Origin: Hymenolepis diminuta
Taxonomy: Eukaryota > Platyhelminthes > Cestoda > Cyclophyllidea > Hymenolepididae
DNA length: 64,000 nucleotides
Direction: 5' to 3'
Assembly: GCA_900708905.1 (NCBI GenBank)
Contig: CAADRB010000001.1
Coordinates: 1,633,753 to 1,697,752, forward strand
Shown: one piece after another, positions 8,901-23,800 of the stretch
Layout: each line of letters starts with the position of its first letter
Position numbering within the stretch: position 1 is the first letter of the stretch
Notes under the pieces: generated by a model
Told to the model about the DNA's origin: nothing
Database searches by the model: none
Seen by the model: the letters and a program-made list of their open reading frames with translations, nothing else
Position numbers and translations under genes: made by a program

Positions 8901-11900
8901 TATCCTTTTCTGTTATTCATTAATGGACCACGATTTATCCACTCTTACTGATACAAATTCAGTAGCAAATATAAACTTGAAGTTTTAGTGATAGAGTGTA
9001 AAAGGTGAATGTCGGCATTCATTTTCGGGGAGAGAAGGCTCTCTTTTTACAAATGAAAACTAAATTTAAACATTTATGAAAAAAATTTTAAAGTCACAAT
9101 TTAAAAAGGAAAGAATCAAGGGCATTTAACTTGGTTAAAGAGGAGTTAATCTGGAAATGCCCCGATATGAAGCTTGAATTGTACCACTCCATCTGTTGAC
9201 CGGAATTAACTGGCTTAATTGGCCATCCGTATCACTGGATGCACATACATAGGCATCAATTTAATGATGTCTGACTTACTGAGCTAGATTTGCTTCATAT
9301 CTTTTCCGGGTATCTTCTATCCGACAAATTTGCATAATTAAAGCTAAGAAATGGCTTAAACTAGATTTTTATTCTAACGAAGTGAATTCAGTTTTATTGA
9401 AAGCATTGTGCCCTCAGTTTTGCTTGGCTAAGTATATTCTCTTTCTTGATTAAATAATGCACTGAATTATCGTCACGTAACCCAATATTTTCACACAAAT
9501 ATTATTTCCTTCTATTTTTTCTAAAAATTTGGACAAAATAACGCGGAAATACGCAATCTGCCTTTTAATTTTTACTTACTGTTCCAACGCCGCAGGAAAA
9601 TCTGTGCTGACTAATGTGAACTTCTAAGTGTTCGTTGGTTTCTTTTAGAATAAAATATTTGGATATTAATGGATCTACAAGTGAAACAGCTCATTCGATT
9701 GTTCATTATTTCTTATTGTGAAAAATTTAATGATATAATTATTCAACAAATGTATAAATCTATTTGAATGGGATTCATTCCAAGGTCAGCAGATTTTTCT
9801 CCAGTGTTATATAACTTTCTATCCAGCCTGCCATTCAGCCCCTTTTGCTTAGGCTTTTCATTATAAGACTGTGCTTTCTTGATTGAATGAAGAGGAATCA
9901 TTTTTGCAGTGCAAATTTTTTCGTTTCTTTATCTGATTCTGAGGTCTTGTAATCAGAGCCTGCCTCTGTGAGCATTTGAACTGTTATTTCAGTAACTATG
10001 CACTTTCGTATTTCCAGTGAATGAATTTTAGCCAGAATAAGTTCTGTGAAAATTATGTCTTCATTCTTATAGACAATTGTGGTCAAAAATTGTACTGATG
10101 TTTGAAAAGTCTATACAAAAGGACTACTCACAAGAAGACCACTTTGATAAATCCGCCAAGACTTTTACCCTTTTAGATTTTTAATGAAATACGAAATAAA
10201 GAATATTAAAGTTAAGATTAGAACAGCAAGGCAGATAACATAGTTTGCCAATTCTAAAAGATTTGAGTGTTTTAACACTTGAGTCTACTTTTAAGGAGTT
10301 TAGATCACTTGATGGTTTATTTATTTGAGACGAAGATCAAAATTGAAAATTTCTCGGATTAAATGAACTATTCGATTAATGTGCATTTTGAAAAGTCGAA
10401 TTAAATAGATATCAATTTAGATATAGATAGTTGCATCTTTGAAAATATTATCCATCGATATTCTTCTTTAAACGTTAAGGTGGAAAGCGTATTATTGAGA
10501 ACTAAAGGAGATAGATATTTAATTACAACGTCATAGTTAAGTGAGAACCGTTTGGGTGTACTCAATGCGCTTGTGAAATGGTTGGTAACTGTCCTGTACA
10601 ATTTAGACGAGAGTCGCAGAAAGAGAATACGTAAGCTGGCTCTAGGAGTTAGGTAGAAAAGATCCCATTGCAAAGTTATATTTGCCGTTTTAGAATAGGA
10701 TTATTACTAAATATTTTCAGATGTAGGACTAGTAATGACAGTTGGAAAAATATTACGAAATGTTGGAGATATATTGGCAACTGCCAAATGACTGAGCAGT
10801 TAAGGAGAAGAAAGATTGTTAGCCTGATAGTGGAATGATGTCTTTTACACGTCTGCCGGAAATAACGATGTATGTGTGAGAATGTGGATCTTAGCAAAAT
10901 CTTGTTTCCTTAATTATCTATAAGCTGAATCCATAATATTTAAAGACTTGTCTAGCTTATGGATGGATTATCTCTAAACATAAATTTTAAGAGTAAACAT
11001 CATTTCAGCTATGATAAACTCATACCAATTGGTTTTTGTTTAATTTACAAATTACTTACATTTATTTTTATAAAGTTATTGGGATTGCCATTAGCTATGC
11101 TAGTAAAAAACCGTATCGGGTTTTAATAGTGAGAAAGCATCTAGAAAGTACGGATTGCTAAAGAGTTCACTAAGGTATAAAACGGGGTAGATGGTAATGA
11201 AATCAAGACATCAGAAGTCTTAATTATTTTGAATCCTGAAAACACTGAATTTTCAATGCCCTCATAAGGAGTATTAATGTCCAAATGTCAAAATTTCATG
11301 CATCGACTATCAAATTCAGAGAGAGATTGCGTCCAAGATATTCAGAGTTTTAGGATAAATTGATTTATTTTCTTGGTTTGCCATGCCACATTGATTTGCT
11401 CTGTACTGTTGTAGCAACAAACATACAGATAAGATTAGCCAGAAAGTTTTATGGGACTAATCTTAAAATGGATTTTCAATAAATGTTTCGACAATGAGAA
11501 CATGTAGATCCCTGATCGAAATATGTTCACAGCCCAAAGATTACTGATCGCATACCATTTACCGTCAAACTCCTATTAACTATGTATGTGCTTAAATATA
11601 TGCTTATATTCTATACAGTGAAAGTGGAATTTAATTTGCTTTTTTCATTTCCATATGTCTAAACGTCGAAGAGTGTGGGACGTTGTCCGCACACAATAAA
11701 GTTTGAAAAACAGTTCCCGAAAGAACAAATGTTCAAAGTTATTAGGAAATCATTTGCTCAGGTCGAAACTAGAAATGCTACATGTTCTGTAATAGAGTTT
11801 GAAATGATTTGAGAACCTGAAAGCAAATGCTTCTTATTAATTCAAATTTATGATAAAACTCCAATTTAAGTAGATTACTAACTTAAATTATTAAAAAATG

Positions 11901-14900
11901 GCATTAGGTAATCAGACTATTTGATTTTTAAATGAATAGTTACTTCGGAATCCCTCTATAATCACCAATTATTTTTTCGAATTTGCAAACATTGAATTTG
12001 CTGCGCATTAAGGTGTCTAAAATAACCCCTGGCATTTAGCTGGTACGGGTAAGTCTTTGCGACGCCTAGTTCTCACGAAAGTGCCTTAACTACATTTAGG
12101 TCTCATACTTTTTCAGCTGATTAGGATGGAAGTTAAGAAGAAATTAATATAAACACTCATTTAAAAGATGAAAAAGCGCTGAACAGATAAAAGAAAACAC
12201 TAGTCACTTGCCGAAAGACCACACTGGATAAAACTGCTTGCAGTCATGCCGACTTCAAATAGACGAAAACGGTCCAGTTGCCGCTCTTCAAATTTGGATA
12301 AAGTCCGCTTTTTACACATTCGATTATTAGTCCTTTTTTGGTTTTCAATATGCAGATTTTACTTTGAACGTGAGACACATCTAACTACGGCTATTTATAA
12401 AAGGAATGCGGAGAAACCGATCGAAGGAATTTAAATTAGCAATTTAGCATAAAAATGGCGAATACTGAAATCAATATGCATACTCAGAAAATGTTACTAT
12501 TAAATTTCTTTAAATAAATGGCGGTTCCTTTGGTATTCTCATTTTAATGAATCTGGTTTTTCCTCCAATCTTTTATTCCTACTAATTAACACATTTTTAA
12601 TTTAATCCCGCGTCCATTATCGTTCCTTAGACCGAATCTTAGTTTTCGTTACCTAATTTCTATCTATTTTATTTCGATTTCCCAAAAAATATATAAATGC
12701 ACTCCTACAGGTTTATATTGCTACACATGATTGGGGCAATCTATTACAGACTGGGATGCTAATAAAGTGGGCAGAGATAATGTTGCATTAGTTGACGGCT
12801 TAGGTGGCAGGAGAGGGTTTTGCCAAATAAAGACGACAATATTGATATTTGAGCCAAATCGCTCATAGCTGTTTGCGTTTTATTTAAAATTTTATAGTCA
12901 AAACTTCAACTTTCAATTTCTGTTGTTATGGTACTATATGGCGAGGTATTGTTAAGTCTTCCCCATATTTCCATGAATTTCAGATATAAAACTACTTCGA
13001 AACAACATTTGAAACTAAGATTTGATCAAGACTAGCGACTTATTTGATCCAGTTTTGCAATTTAGCCTGGTAACGGAGGAATAATTCATATATGGCAAAT
13101 ATTTGCGTGACTGGACGTAGTAAAGCACGGCCTGGCAGAGCAGTCCCACATTTTCAAATAAATTATAGAGGCCTAACATAAGCTGATCATTCTCACTGTA
13201 CTTTTATTAAAATTGAGATTAGTTATAGTTAACAGACGAACTGTTCCTATATTTGTTTCAGTTTCCGCCTTTAGTACAATTCCCCGTCTTTGTAAGAAGA
13301 TACTGTCATTCTCATCATAGGAAGCTCATTGATGTTCTAGACCTGTAAGTCATCGTCGATCTCTTTAATCTGTTTCGCTTGCTGTTTACATATCAAACAA
13401 TTAGACCTTTAGGTGACTTCAATCTACGTTGGCTGCTAGTTTATGCTGTTTTTGTATATTCTCTGCTAAAACACAGATTCATCCCTATGTTATACGTAAG
13501 TTATACGTATCCAGTTTCCCCTTTGACCTCTAACTAAGGCAATATGCCGATGGGACGCACCTTAGACAATCTATCCAGCGGCTTACCGCTGAGGCCATGA
13601 AAGTTAGCAGTGGAAAGCACTAATTGTGTGAATGACAAATTAGATCTTGTCTTTTTCATTACGTATGAAGTAGACGAATAACGGGAAGAGTAGCAATTAT
13701 TTGTTTAGCGATAACTGAAAACAAATAAAATGTATGATGACAAAAAGGACAGGAGCTTTCGATGAATGTGAATAAAAGCCCAAAATAGCACCTAGATAAC
13801 TACAGTTCCATAAGCTCAAGGCTAGTACTTTTATATTGCTAAAAAATATTAAAAAAGCACATAAAGAGCTTTTTGCCATGAATAAAAAGACTAGAACTTG
13901 AAATCGTCTGCTTTTATGGCGACTCCTTTTGACTATATCAGGTAAGTAAACAGATAATAAATGCAGAAGTGTAATGAGATAATACTAAGGAATGTAGAAG
14001 CACGTAGAAAAAGATAAGAATTCATATTATCACATAAAAAACTGTAGACGAGATATAAAGGGGGACAACAACAAGGAGATGCGGCGACAGTTTTGTGTAA
14101 CTTATCATGATTAGAAAATGGTTTAAATTTTCCACAATTAGTGAAATGAACATGCATCACCACATTATTGCATTATTTATACTACACCATGATTGAAGAA
14201 ATATTTATTGCTTTTATCATCACAAAATATGCGAAAATTGTTGATATAGCAACTGATGGGAAATACTGCAGCTTTTTGCGTTTCAAACACATCGGTTGAA
14301 TGATAAAACTCCACTCTAATTATTTTATTGAAAAAAAGCCACTATAATAGATAATATCTTTATTGATTCTTGTGTAATAGTTTTTCAGCAAAGCGTAAGA
14401 AACAATGTAGTAAAATCAGTGTTTAAAGGTCAATGAGGAAACATTAAATGACAACCTGGTAATAAATTATTACACTCTTTAATGTTCCTGTTTTAGGAAC
14501 GAGAATTAGAAAATAGTATTTTTTCATCCCCCTATATTGCCAAGAAGTAAAATATCAGAATTATCATTATTTTTATGAAGGAAATTAAAATATAGAGATG
14601 CTTTTATGTTGCTAGTCTCATTAATCTAAAATTTTATCTTTAAACTTACAAATTATCAAAGATGACATTACCAACCACTCAGTCTGGCCGACTAGTCAAT
14701 AAGCTGTGAACCCAAGGACAAGAGCTCGCTCAGAAAACCTTTCGGGTAATTCCTGAAATGTAAATTTTATCATGCAACACAATAAATTTAGATTAGCTGA
14801 TGAATCCGATATATAAATGGAGCACAAACTTTTGACATAGTGAAGCCGTTCTCCATTTTCAATTAATCTCCCCTCTCTACTTATAATGCATTCTCACTGT

Positions 14901-17900
14901 TTCTGTTTTAAGACGCTTTATTATAATTTTTAAAAATCGTCATAAAATTTTGATATAACATCCTAAAATGCTTGATTTGAGTTAAGAAGACACAAAGTAT
15001 TTAAGCGTGTTTATGATCAAATTAATCTACTTGTAAGTTTTGGACTGGTTCACGATGGAAAAGGCGATAACTCTTGAAAGTCAATCACAAAATATCAGAA
15101 CATGAAGCGATGATCTACATCTGAAAAGCAAAAAGTGTACAACCTGAATTCAAAGATCGCACCTCAAAAGTATTTTTCGATACTATGACTTCATTTTTAA
15201 ATTATCCTCGATCCATTTCTCTTGACCCAAATTGAATAGTTTTATGATTGTTTGTGTTCACATGATTTGTCATTGTGGATATGAGTTCTTTGTTTTGCTC
15301 TTCCGTGGGTAATTCTAGTAACGATATCTGACATAAAAGTTTTGTAATCTGTCTCAATAAAGAATTGTAGTTTTCGTTAATCTACATTTCCTCTTCGCAT
15401 TTTTAAGCACAGAAGTCAAGTTGATAATACTCATTACTTGAAGTGGGTCGAAATTTCATCAGCCACCGAGTTAACTACGTTTTATTCAAATATTCTTAAC
15501 CTCAAAAAACAATTCCATAAAATATTTTATGATTTGCGCCTATTATTTTCTCTCTAGAAGTTAAGTTCACTTTGTCATTGGTGTGTAACATAGTTTTCTG
15601 CTCTCACTTAATTTCATTTGTCAATAATAATTTTAGAAATTCAACAAAATTGGCTTCAAATTGGAATAAATTTGTCGCAACCCCGGTAACCCTTTTCATT
15701 GCCCATTAACGTTATATTACTAAAATTAATAATGAGTAGTAATAAATGCAGCTCTTCGTAGAAGCAATTAGCCTATGTAAAAATCCACTTCTGAAATGAA
15801 ACGTTGTGATTGATTCTATTATTGGCTGAGTGGATATTTTATAGAAGATTTAAAATGATTGGAAAGGAAGAAATATTCGTTTGTTTCCATTAGTTATTTG
15901 TGCAGAAAAGTTCTATCTAATAATCTTTCAAATAAGTTTTATTTTGCTCCGGTGAATTAAAATGAAAAGAAAAGCAGGCATAATTCAAGTAAAAAGTGCA
16001 TTTTTTATTCTCCTGAAATAATATTAACCAGATTTTTTATTAAATTGTATATTTTTAAGTATTTAATCGAAGAGTGTCTGGCTAAAGATAAACTGGTGTT
16101 TGCTTTTGTAAGTTTTATTTGTAAAATTTCGATAAGTATAAGCTTCTCCTTTAAGTGTGACTATTATAAAAAAATCCTATACAATTTTTTACTTTATTTT
16201 TAATTTAATTTCCTTATCTCACCGTTTGTTGTAAACAAGTGGGCATTTGTACACGCAATCTCAAAATGCAATATATCTCGAGATAGTTTCAAATTGATAA
16301 ATTGAGCAGTATGTATTGTCGGTCTTTACTATTATGGGCGGACCTCCATTGGATTGTTCCGCTCTATTATCCTGCTGTACGGACCTTTATGACCTTAGAT
16401 TAGAGAAAGTAGATTCCAAATAACAATCATAGTGAAACACTTTTATGGAAATCTAGTTTTAAATTAAAGAGTTGATCTCAAATATGAAGAAGTTTAGCCA
16501 ATTTTACTGGAAAAAGCTAAAAGGGTATTTACTTGTACAAATTTTGTCCTTGGCGTAAAGGATTTGTAAGGATCAATAGGCATTAGCCACAAAGCTTATT
16601 TGACAGTGCGTTAAGAAGCATAGAGCGGGGCAACACATATTTTACCTTACGATATTTAAGATAAAAGAGTAGATTAATAGATGACTTAATTTTTGAATTC
16701 CCGAGATCACTGAAGTAGCAGGTTTGATCAAGTTCGAATTATTTTATCATATGAGTCTATTAGGATTGAGAAATATTTTTCGCGTATCTGAACACGATTC
16801 ATTCCTCACTGTAACGGATTATTGACTACTTGTTTTCCACGCTTATGTCTGGAAGCACATTCATGCCGCTGCTGCAACTAGCAACCGTTCAATGCCAAAC
16901 ACATTCAAATTTACATAGACAAGGGATTTTCTTATTAATATCTTCTCCCTTCTTTTATGACCTACAAAGTCGACGAGCGTCCAGCAATAGTACAGCGAAA
17001 GTCATGGTTATTTCAATTGGTAGATAGCGTTATATAATATTTCGTTTATTTATAGATCGTATTGTGAATACGAATTTGACGGTAAGGGATACTGCTTTTA
17101 GATAATGGTACATTTAAGGAAGAGTTCTGCGAGACTTTATTATTACCATTTCCGCATTTTAAAGTGTAATGATTGGTTCTGAAGTTGGTATTCAGGGGAA
17201 TGCTTCCCCTTCATTTCGCTGAGCAACCTTGATTATTAGTAAGCTAAAATTGCATTTCACATTGCAACTGTTAGATGAAAAAGAAAACTGATAAATTACT
17301 AGAAGACTGAGTGAAGTGTTTTACACTCCATTATATGAAGAGGCAATGAACCTGACGAGAATCGATGACGAAATCACAATAACAAATAACACATGTGGTT
17401 AGAAATTCACCACAGAAACTAACTTGCTTCAGTTTCCTATTTTCCATACTAAGTTAATAAATTAAAAATTTCCTCCAAATTTGGGCAAAATTCATAAATA
17501 ATACACATTGATGACCTGGAAAAGTTTTATTTTGCCCATTTTATTCATCAAACTGCATACATAATTAGAGCCGACTTACGACGTACAAAATACAAATTGA
17601 CTTTGGCAAATCGGATCAAAAAGTGATGGGTGGCTTACCCGGTCAATTTCTGTCATACCGACATTAGGAAAAAATAATGATATAATTTATTCAAATGTCG
17701 GATTGTTTGTGCTGTCTAAACGGAAAATTGGATTGTGGTATTTCTCTCAGACATTTCTATTGTACTAATGGAAGGTTGAGAACTCTGAAAAGAAGTCCAA
17801 GAAAAAATATTGTGATTTTTAGTGTTTTTCAATTTATCTGTGCTCGCCGATACGCACATGGTAAGGTGGATGGTCAGCCGCATTGGTTAATTCTGGTCAA

Positions 17901-20565
17901 CAGGAGAAATGCCAGAATGTGTTACTCGTAAGAGCAAATCCAGGATATCTTCTCAAGTATTGTGAACATTTATCGTAATGAACTTGGGAAGTTTTTTTTA
18001 ATAATATCAATTTTAAAACCATTTTCGTTAATATTATTGTTATTGCTATCCACAGCAACTCAAAAACGAATTTTTGTATTTTTTAAATTTGTGATAACAT
18101 CAGAAAGGAATAACCCAGTAATGAATTAAATGGAAGAATTATAATAAGAATATATAAATTAGGCAGGATGTCAAGAGTCTTAATTTATATGATTTCAAAA
18201 ATTATCGGATTACTGACCATTTCATAATGTGTTTTGAAATGATCAGATATTTCAAAGCTCAATTTTCATGCATACCTAGGTGAGTTCCAGCCCACGATAA
18301 TATTGAAGCTTATTGATTGGTTAATTTAAGTTAAGAGTTAGTTATACCTCTTTCATTTATCTGTATTTTCTATGGCCACAAGAATTAAATGGAACTGTCT
18401 AAATCATTTAACATTTTGTAAATATTTTTGATTACTAAATTACCAGTTGCCATGTCTATTTAAAAAGGGTTTTCTAAAGTGCATCTTCAGCTAGAGGAGG
18501 AATCACTGGGCCTCCCCGAAAAAGTTCGAATTTTTTCGTCCATTTATTAATCAAACTTAACGGGCGTGGTTGCTCATTCCACTCACCGGGTGTACACCTT
18601 AATTTTTATACATTTTAAAAGCAAAATGCAATAATTAAATAAAAATGAGCGGAAGAGCGTCTTTATTCTTGTTGAAGTCGTTCATCTTGAGTGAGTTCTG
18701 TCAAATTAGATATTGAGCATTTGAAATTAAGAAAATTTAATCAAGAAGGTATGAATAGCCAAAGATTTTTAAACAAGCTCAAAAGAAAGCGGACAAAAAC
18801 ATGGAGCTATACCCTGACATTTGCAAAACGGCATATTAGAAAACTTTATATTAAACGGAATTCAAAGAGGGCAATAAATTCAAAAACTGAGATAAAGCAA
18901 TAATCTTTGACCTCTGATTTACATCATTATTTTCACTGGCCCCACTCGATTTTGTCCTTTATTTGACTATTGTTACGATTTTGATTTAATTTACAATCCT
19001 CAGATTGAATAGTTATTTTCTTCTTTTTAGCGGACAAATCTATTTTAACCTTTTTTGTAGCAGTTGAGAAAGTGGAACGAAATGCATAAAAAATTAAACA
19101 AGATACAAATTTCAAGCACTTGTGAGAAGATCAAACAGTCCAGCAAATTTAATAGGATTGCGTGGCTGTGTCTCATCCAGCCTTTCCACTTGTCAGACAC
19201 ATGAATCACTGATAGGTACAAATACGAGTTCTTCTGGTCATGACGGCAGAAACAAATTGAAATTCCTCTACAAAGAAACTCGCTTAAAAATGTTCAACCA
19301 GCCACATGGATTTATAATTTGCAAAAAAATAGTGTATCCTAATAGGTCGATTTTGTATTTATGTTGAATTTTATGCTATGTTGCAAATATTCTTAACAGT
19401 TCGGTTAAAGAGACTCAGTTAGGGTTTTTATGAAAATTTCGTGGTCTTCTACACTTAAAATTGTTTCCTTATACCATTTCCACAAAATTATGATTTCTGG
19501 GATACAGTTGTGGAATGCAAATTTAAAGGGTTTGATAAATCATACGGGTAAAATAAATACCCATATATAGATTAATATGGTCCAATTGCACTTCCAAGTT
19601 AATGTACAAATTCTGTAAAGTGCTTAGCTATTTTCTGTGGAAAATATTACATAAATAGTATACTGACAGTCTTGCTTTACATCAAACAGTAATACGCTTT
19701 GATAACCTTGTAATGTGTACATTTAAAGAAGCTGTATTAGAGCAATTTTAGTTTTGCTTACTTCCAGGAGTTCGAACAAAAATTTTACAATTACGACATA
19801 ACGTAAAGCCTTTAGTGATAATTTTATGATCATCACTGGATATAAAGATTAATCAGTAAACTACACCTTCTCGATTGGTAAAATAGGCAAATATTTCATT
19901 ATTGCCAGAAAATTTATTAAAATTAATCATGCATAATCTGCTCTGATGCTCAACAGACCGCTCTTACTTGCAACTGAACAAACGGATTTAATTTCATAGC
20001 CATACAAGAGAAAAAATCTAGTTTACATGATGTATCTCAATAAAATCACAGAATTAATTCCAAGTTTTGTTTATGCTAAACTGGAGGATCAGGGATGAGA
20101 AGGCAATTTCATTTAAACAAGTGGAATTGAATTCGCGTGATTTAATTGGGGGTTTATTTCAGTCTGCATATTTTACTCCATCGTGCCTACTATAAATAAA
20201 ATCTATCATGAATAAATTAAAAGACAAATGAGATTAAAGCCGCTTTAAATAAATAAATCTTGTTACTCTGAGCACTAGAAAACTAAAAATTAATTTTATA
20301 AAAACGTATATACTGATGAACCGCATCTTAAATATGAAAATATAAAAGGCACTGGGAAATTCCAATTTCATATATATATAATAAATAAATATACTGAAAA
20401 ATATGATATTTAACATTCTTATTTGACAATAGATACACAGCACAACAGAGAGGAAAGTGTTTGATGAAATTTGGTCCACTAAAATCTCATCTCTGCAAAG
20501 AGAACATAGGTTTTTACCTTTTCAAACGATCTTTAGAAGAGAACACATTAGACCTAACGTCAGTA
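5991..20565. other. Long AT-rich non-coding region
   Basis: About 14.6 kb with only short, scattered ORFs of AT-biased composition, none with a family signature. One weak repeat pair was seen: 9185-9240 (minus) resembles 17862-17915 (plus). It may contain large introns or intergenic DNA of genes outside the window; no exons could be supported. Confidence 0.45.
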
Positions 20566-20865
20566 TTAAGAATAGTATTCTGATATGCGGCATTTTGGCC
20601 AATTATACCTTTTATAAGACTCAAAATAACTGAAAATATAGCACTGAAAGCTCATGTTGATCGTCGGGCCCGAGGAACGGTGATTCCATTGATGGTGCAA
20701 GAGTAGCGCCTTCTTTTCCGCAAATAATTGCATACAGTCGGCAAATTCTCTTATTTGAACTGATTTTATTGGATGTTTTAGCCACGGCGAAATATTCAAA
20801 CCAAACACTTTCTTGGTGTTCTGATTAATTTGGTTGACCAGAACCTTGTGTAGACTTTCTCTTTA
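20566..20865 (-). pseudogene. Coding relic sharing CMxLFAEKKA motif with 1.4 kb
   Basis: Minus-strand open frame of about 98 codons between stops. It starts RESLHKVLVNQINQN and continues through FGLNISPWLKHP and IREFADCMQLFAEKKALLL. The last part matches the minus-strand relic at 1390-1476 with mainly synonymous codon differences. The C-terminal part (after about 20640) becomes AT-rich and ORF-like by chance. An overlapping minus frame is also open, so the ancestral frame is chosen only by the match. No domain was recognised; it may be part of an uncharacterised mobile element or a duplicated gene. Confidence 0.4.
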
Positions 20866-23800
20866 GTTCGCTTTGGGCTTCGATGATGTAATAGAAGTCT
20901 TAGGATAAGAGAAATGGGAAGATTTTTATAGCAGTTTAAAGGCAAAAGTTTTTTAAAACTTTGGAGCGGAATTTTCCAGAGGAATCCACTGTGCTAGCTT
21001 TTGACATGTCAAGTTTTACAAAATAATGTGTCACTAATATTCTGATTGGTTAATAGCGATTTCATTTCGATTTATAAGCATCTTCATATGCCAAAAGAAT
21101 GTGGGTGAGATGACATAATTATATCAGATGATAATGATAATGAAGAAGATGACAAGATTATAATGTGTTAATAATCTTTGCATCCGCAACAATTTCAAAT
21201 GGCACACTGATTGTTTATCATGAGGAATTTGGAAGCGAATGAAGGTAATTCCAGGGAAAGAGCAGGCTTTTAGACAAACAACTAAGTATTCATTTCACTA
21301 TCCTTTAATAAAACTTACCTTGGAATTACAAAAGTGTTAACAAAATAATAATAGCCATATTTTATACGAACTTCAATAAAAATATTATTTTTGCTCTCAA
21401 AAGTGAGCTGGATGACTATTTAAGGATGGTAGAGTAGTGCCTTTAAACGGAATGAAACAAATCATAAATCATACTTATTTAAAAGAAGAGATATTATAAA
21501 TTTTTAACAGCCTATTGAACGTCATGTTCAAATGTTAGCTTAGGATGTCACTGTAACTTTCCAATAGAGATCTATTTGTTTAACTGTTTGTATAACTTTA
21601 ATGAAAATGGAAGTCTCATACTTTGTGGGATTTTATGACATAGGCAAATCCCACATTATTCGGACTGTGCTAGAACTGAGAGTGACAATCTTGGTCACTT
21701 TTTAAAATCGTGTTGCTTTCAGAATTTTCAAAATTTTTTCCAGAATAAATAAATAAATTAAGCCAATTAATACAAATGTTCCTGCCAAACCATTTGTTTT
21801 GAGGGCTAGATATAATCAGACCTAACCGACCATACAAAATGAGCCATTCTTTACAGATACTAATAATTATTTCGATGTATTTTAATTTAAGAATAAATAT
21901 CTGACTTGAAATTTATTGTTTAACGCACTTTTTAATAGAACACTAAAAGTTATTCCTTTACCAAAGAATGCCAATCTAGGAAACCATTTATAAATTGTAA
22001 AATATTTGCAAATCTATTGTCCTTCTAAACCTTTTTAATTCAACGAAATAAAACCGCAAAAATAAAGTGAATATTTTTATCTTGAATGAACAAATAATGT
22101 AGCTATTTCGGTGGTAATATATGATGCAGCTGAGTGAATGGAACAATTTAATAAGTGACTTATTAACAAAAGAATTAGTCAAAACTGGAAAAGATGCAAG
22201 TTTAATTTAAGGGAAATTTGAAAATTTTCATCAACTTTACAGTTAGAAATTTGCAAGATCACACAAAAATTAGAACTTCTTAGTCCAGTTCAGAGTGCAC
22301 TTGGAACAGCAAAATTGCGTTCTGCTGAATCATGGGCAATACTTTAAAATTAGCGGTTTTATGATGGAAATACGTTTGCATCGATGTTTCTTGAAGAAAA
22401 ACGGTTCAATTATAAGTAAAGACATTATGTTAAAATGGCATATTCTTACTTGCATCGTCGATTCACAATTTCTTGCATTCGATAGGTATGTTTCAATAAA
22501 ATGCCTATTAAGGATTCTCTTAACCTAAGTAAATGTCTTCATAGCTTTCGCATGCTCAAAGTAATCATTGATTTATTAAAAGCAGTTCAATGGAAAACGT
22601 ATCCTCTGTTGACTTCGTAGGGACATTAAACAACCATTAAATGCAGCTTTGTGAGGGGTTCCATTAAGCCTCTATCCGAAAAGCACAAAATAAACTCCAG
22701 GATAATTGCAGTTTCATCACTGAAGTAAAACAGTGTTCATCTGTCAATTTTTCACTTATAAAAATATTAAGATAAAGACCATAAACGTTTCCGGTCAACA
22801 ATGATGCCCAGAGATAAATTTCCATATGACGAAGTATCCAAAGCCTTTGTTAGTCCAACAGGGAGGAGAAATTATTACTATAATATTTTATCTGATAGAG
22901 AAGAGTACAAATCCTTTTCCTAGTAGCTACCCAACAGCCAAATAATAGATCTGTAATGTTATCCCCAGCAAGCTACACAGCATTTTAATAACCTTAAAGA
23001 GTTCAAGATATAAAAGATTAGAAGAGGAAAACAGATATGATGCCATTTTTATTCGCTCATCGTAACCTAGACTTTCTGACAGTTAAAGGAAGGTAATAGA
23101 TGGCTTTTAAACAAAAAGATTGAACACTTTGAGAGTTAACGATAAATTAGCATTTTATTGCATAATGAGAGAGTTAAGAATGTAAAAAAAGAGTTGAGCG
23201 TATTTCCGGCGAACGTAGAGCCTAACTACACCGAATGTAAGATTCTCACTAGGAGAGCTGAGTGGTATTTCTCTTCCATCCAATACTGAAAAATGTTTAT
23301 CGCAATGACGTGAGTATTACAACATCTCTACAATAAAGAAATTGAATTTTATGAAATTTATCTGATTTATTTGAGCCATAAATTTTATTTTCAGGTCGAA
23401 TTTTCTGTTGAAATGCGTGAACCAAATTTCCTTCTTTCGTGAACTTAAGTAGAATTTAAAAGTCATCCCTATCTGTGCGGCTCATCATTATCCGCAATAA
23501 AAGCGACAACCGATAAGGTAACAAATGACAACATTTTCGAGAGCTTTGAAATATTTATCAAACATTTTATCATAATTCAGGTGCACATTAATAGAGTTTG
23601 TAGAAAATTTAGCATTTAAAAATAGAATATTCTATAGTATTCTATCAATAATATTTGGATTATTCATACATACAAGTAAAAAACTGGGTTAACAAGTCTT
23701 GCCATAAGGACTGTTTGTGGTGCCCTTACAATTTTTGCTCTTATCTCATTGTTCTGTTTTAATGATGAATCAAATCCTGGAATGAAAAAATTTTATTATT

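Noticed and set aside
14690..14712. 17-base word (GTCAATAAGCTGTGAA type) also at 27737
   Set aside because: An isolated exact match of this length is expected about by chance in 64 kb of biased composition, and the flanks do not align.
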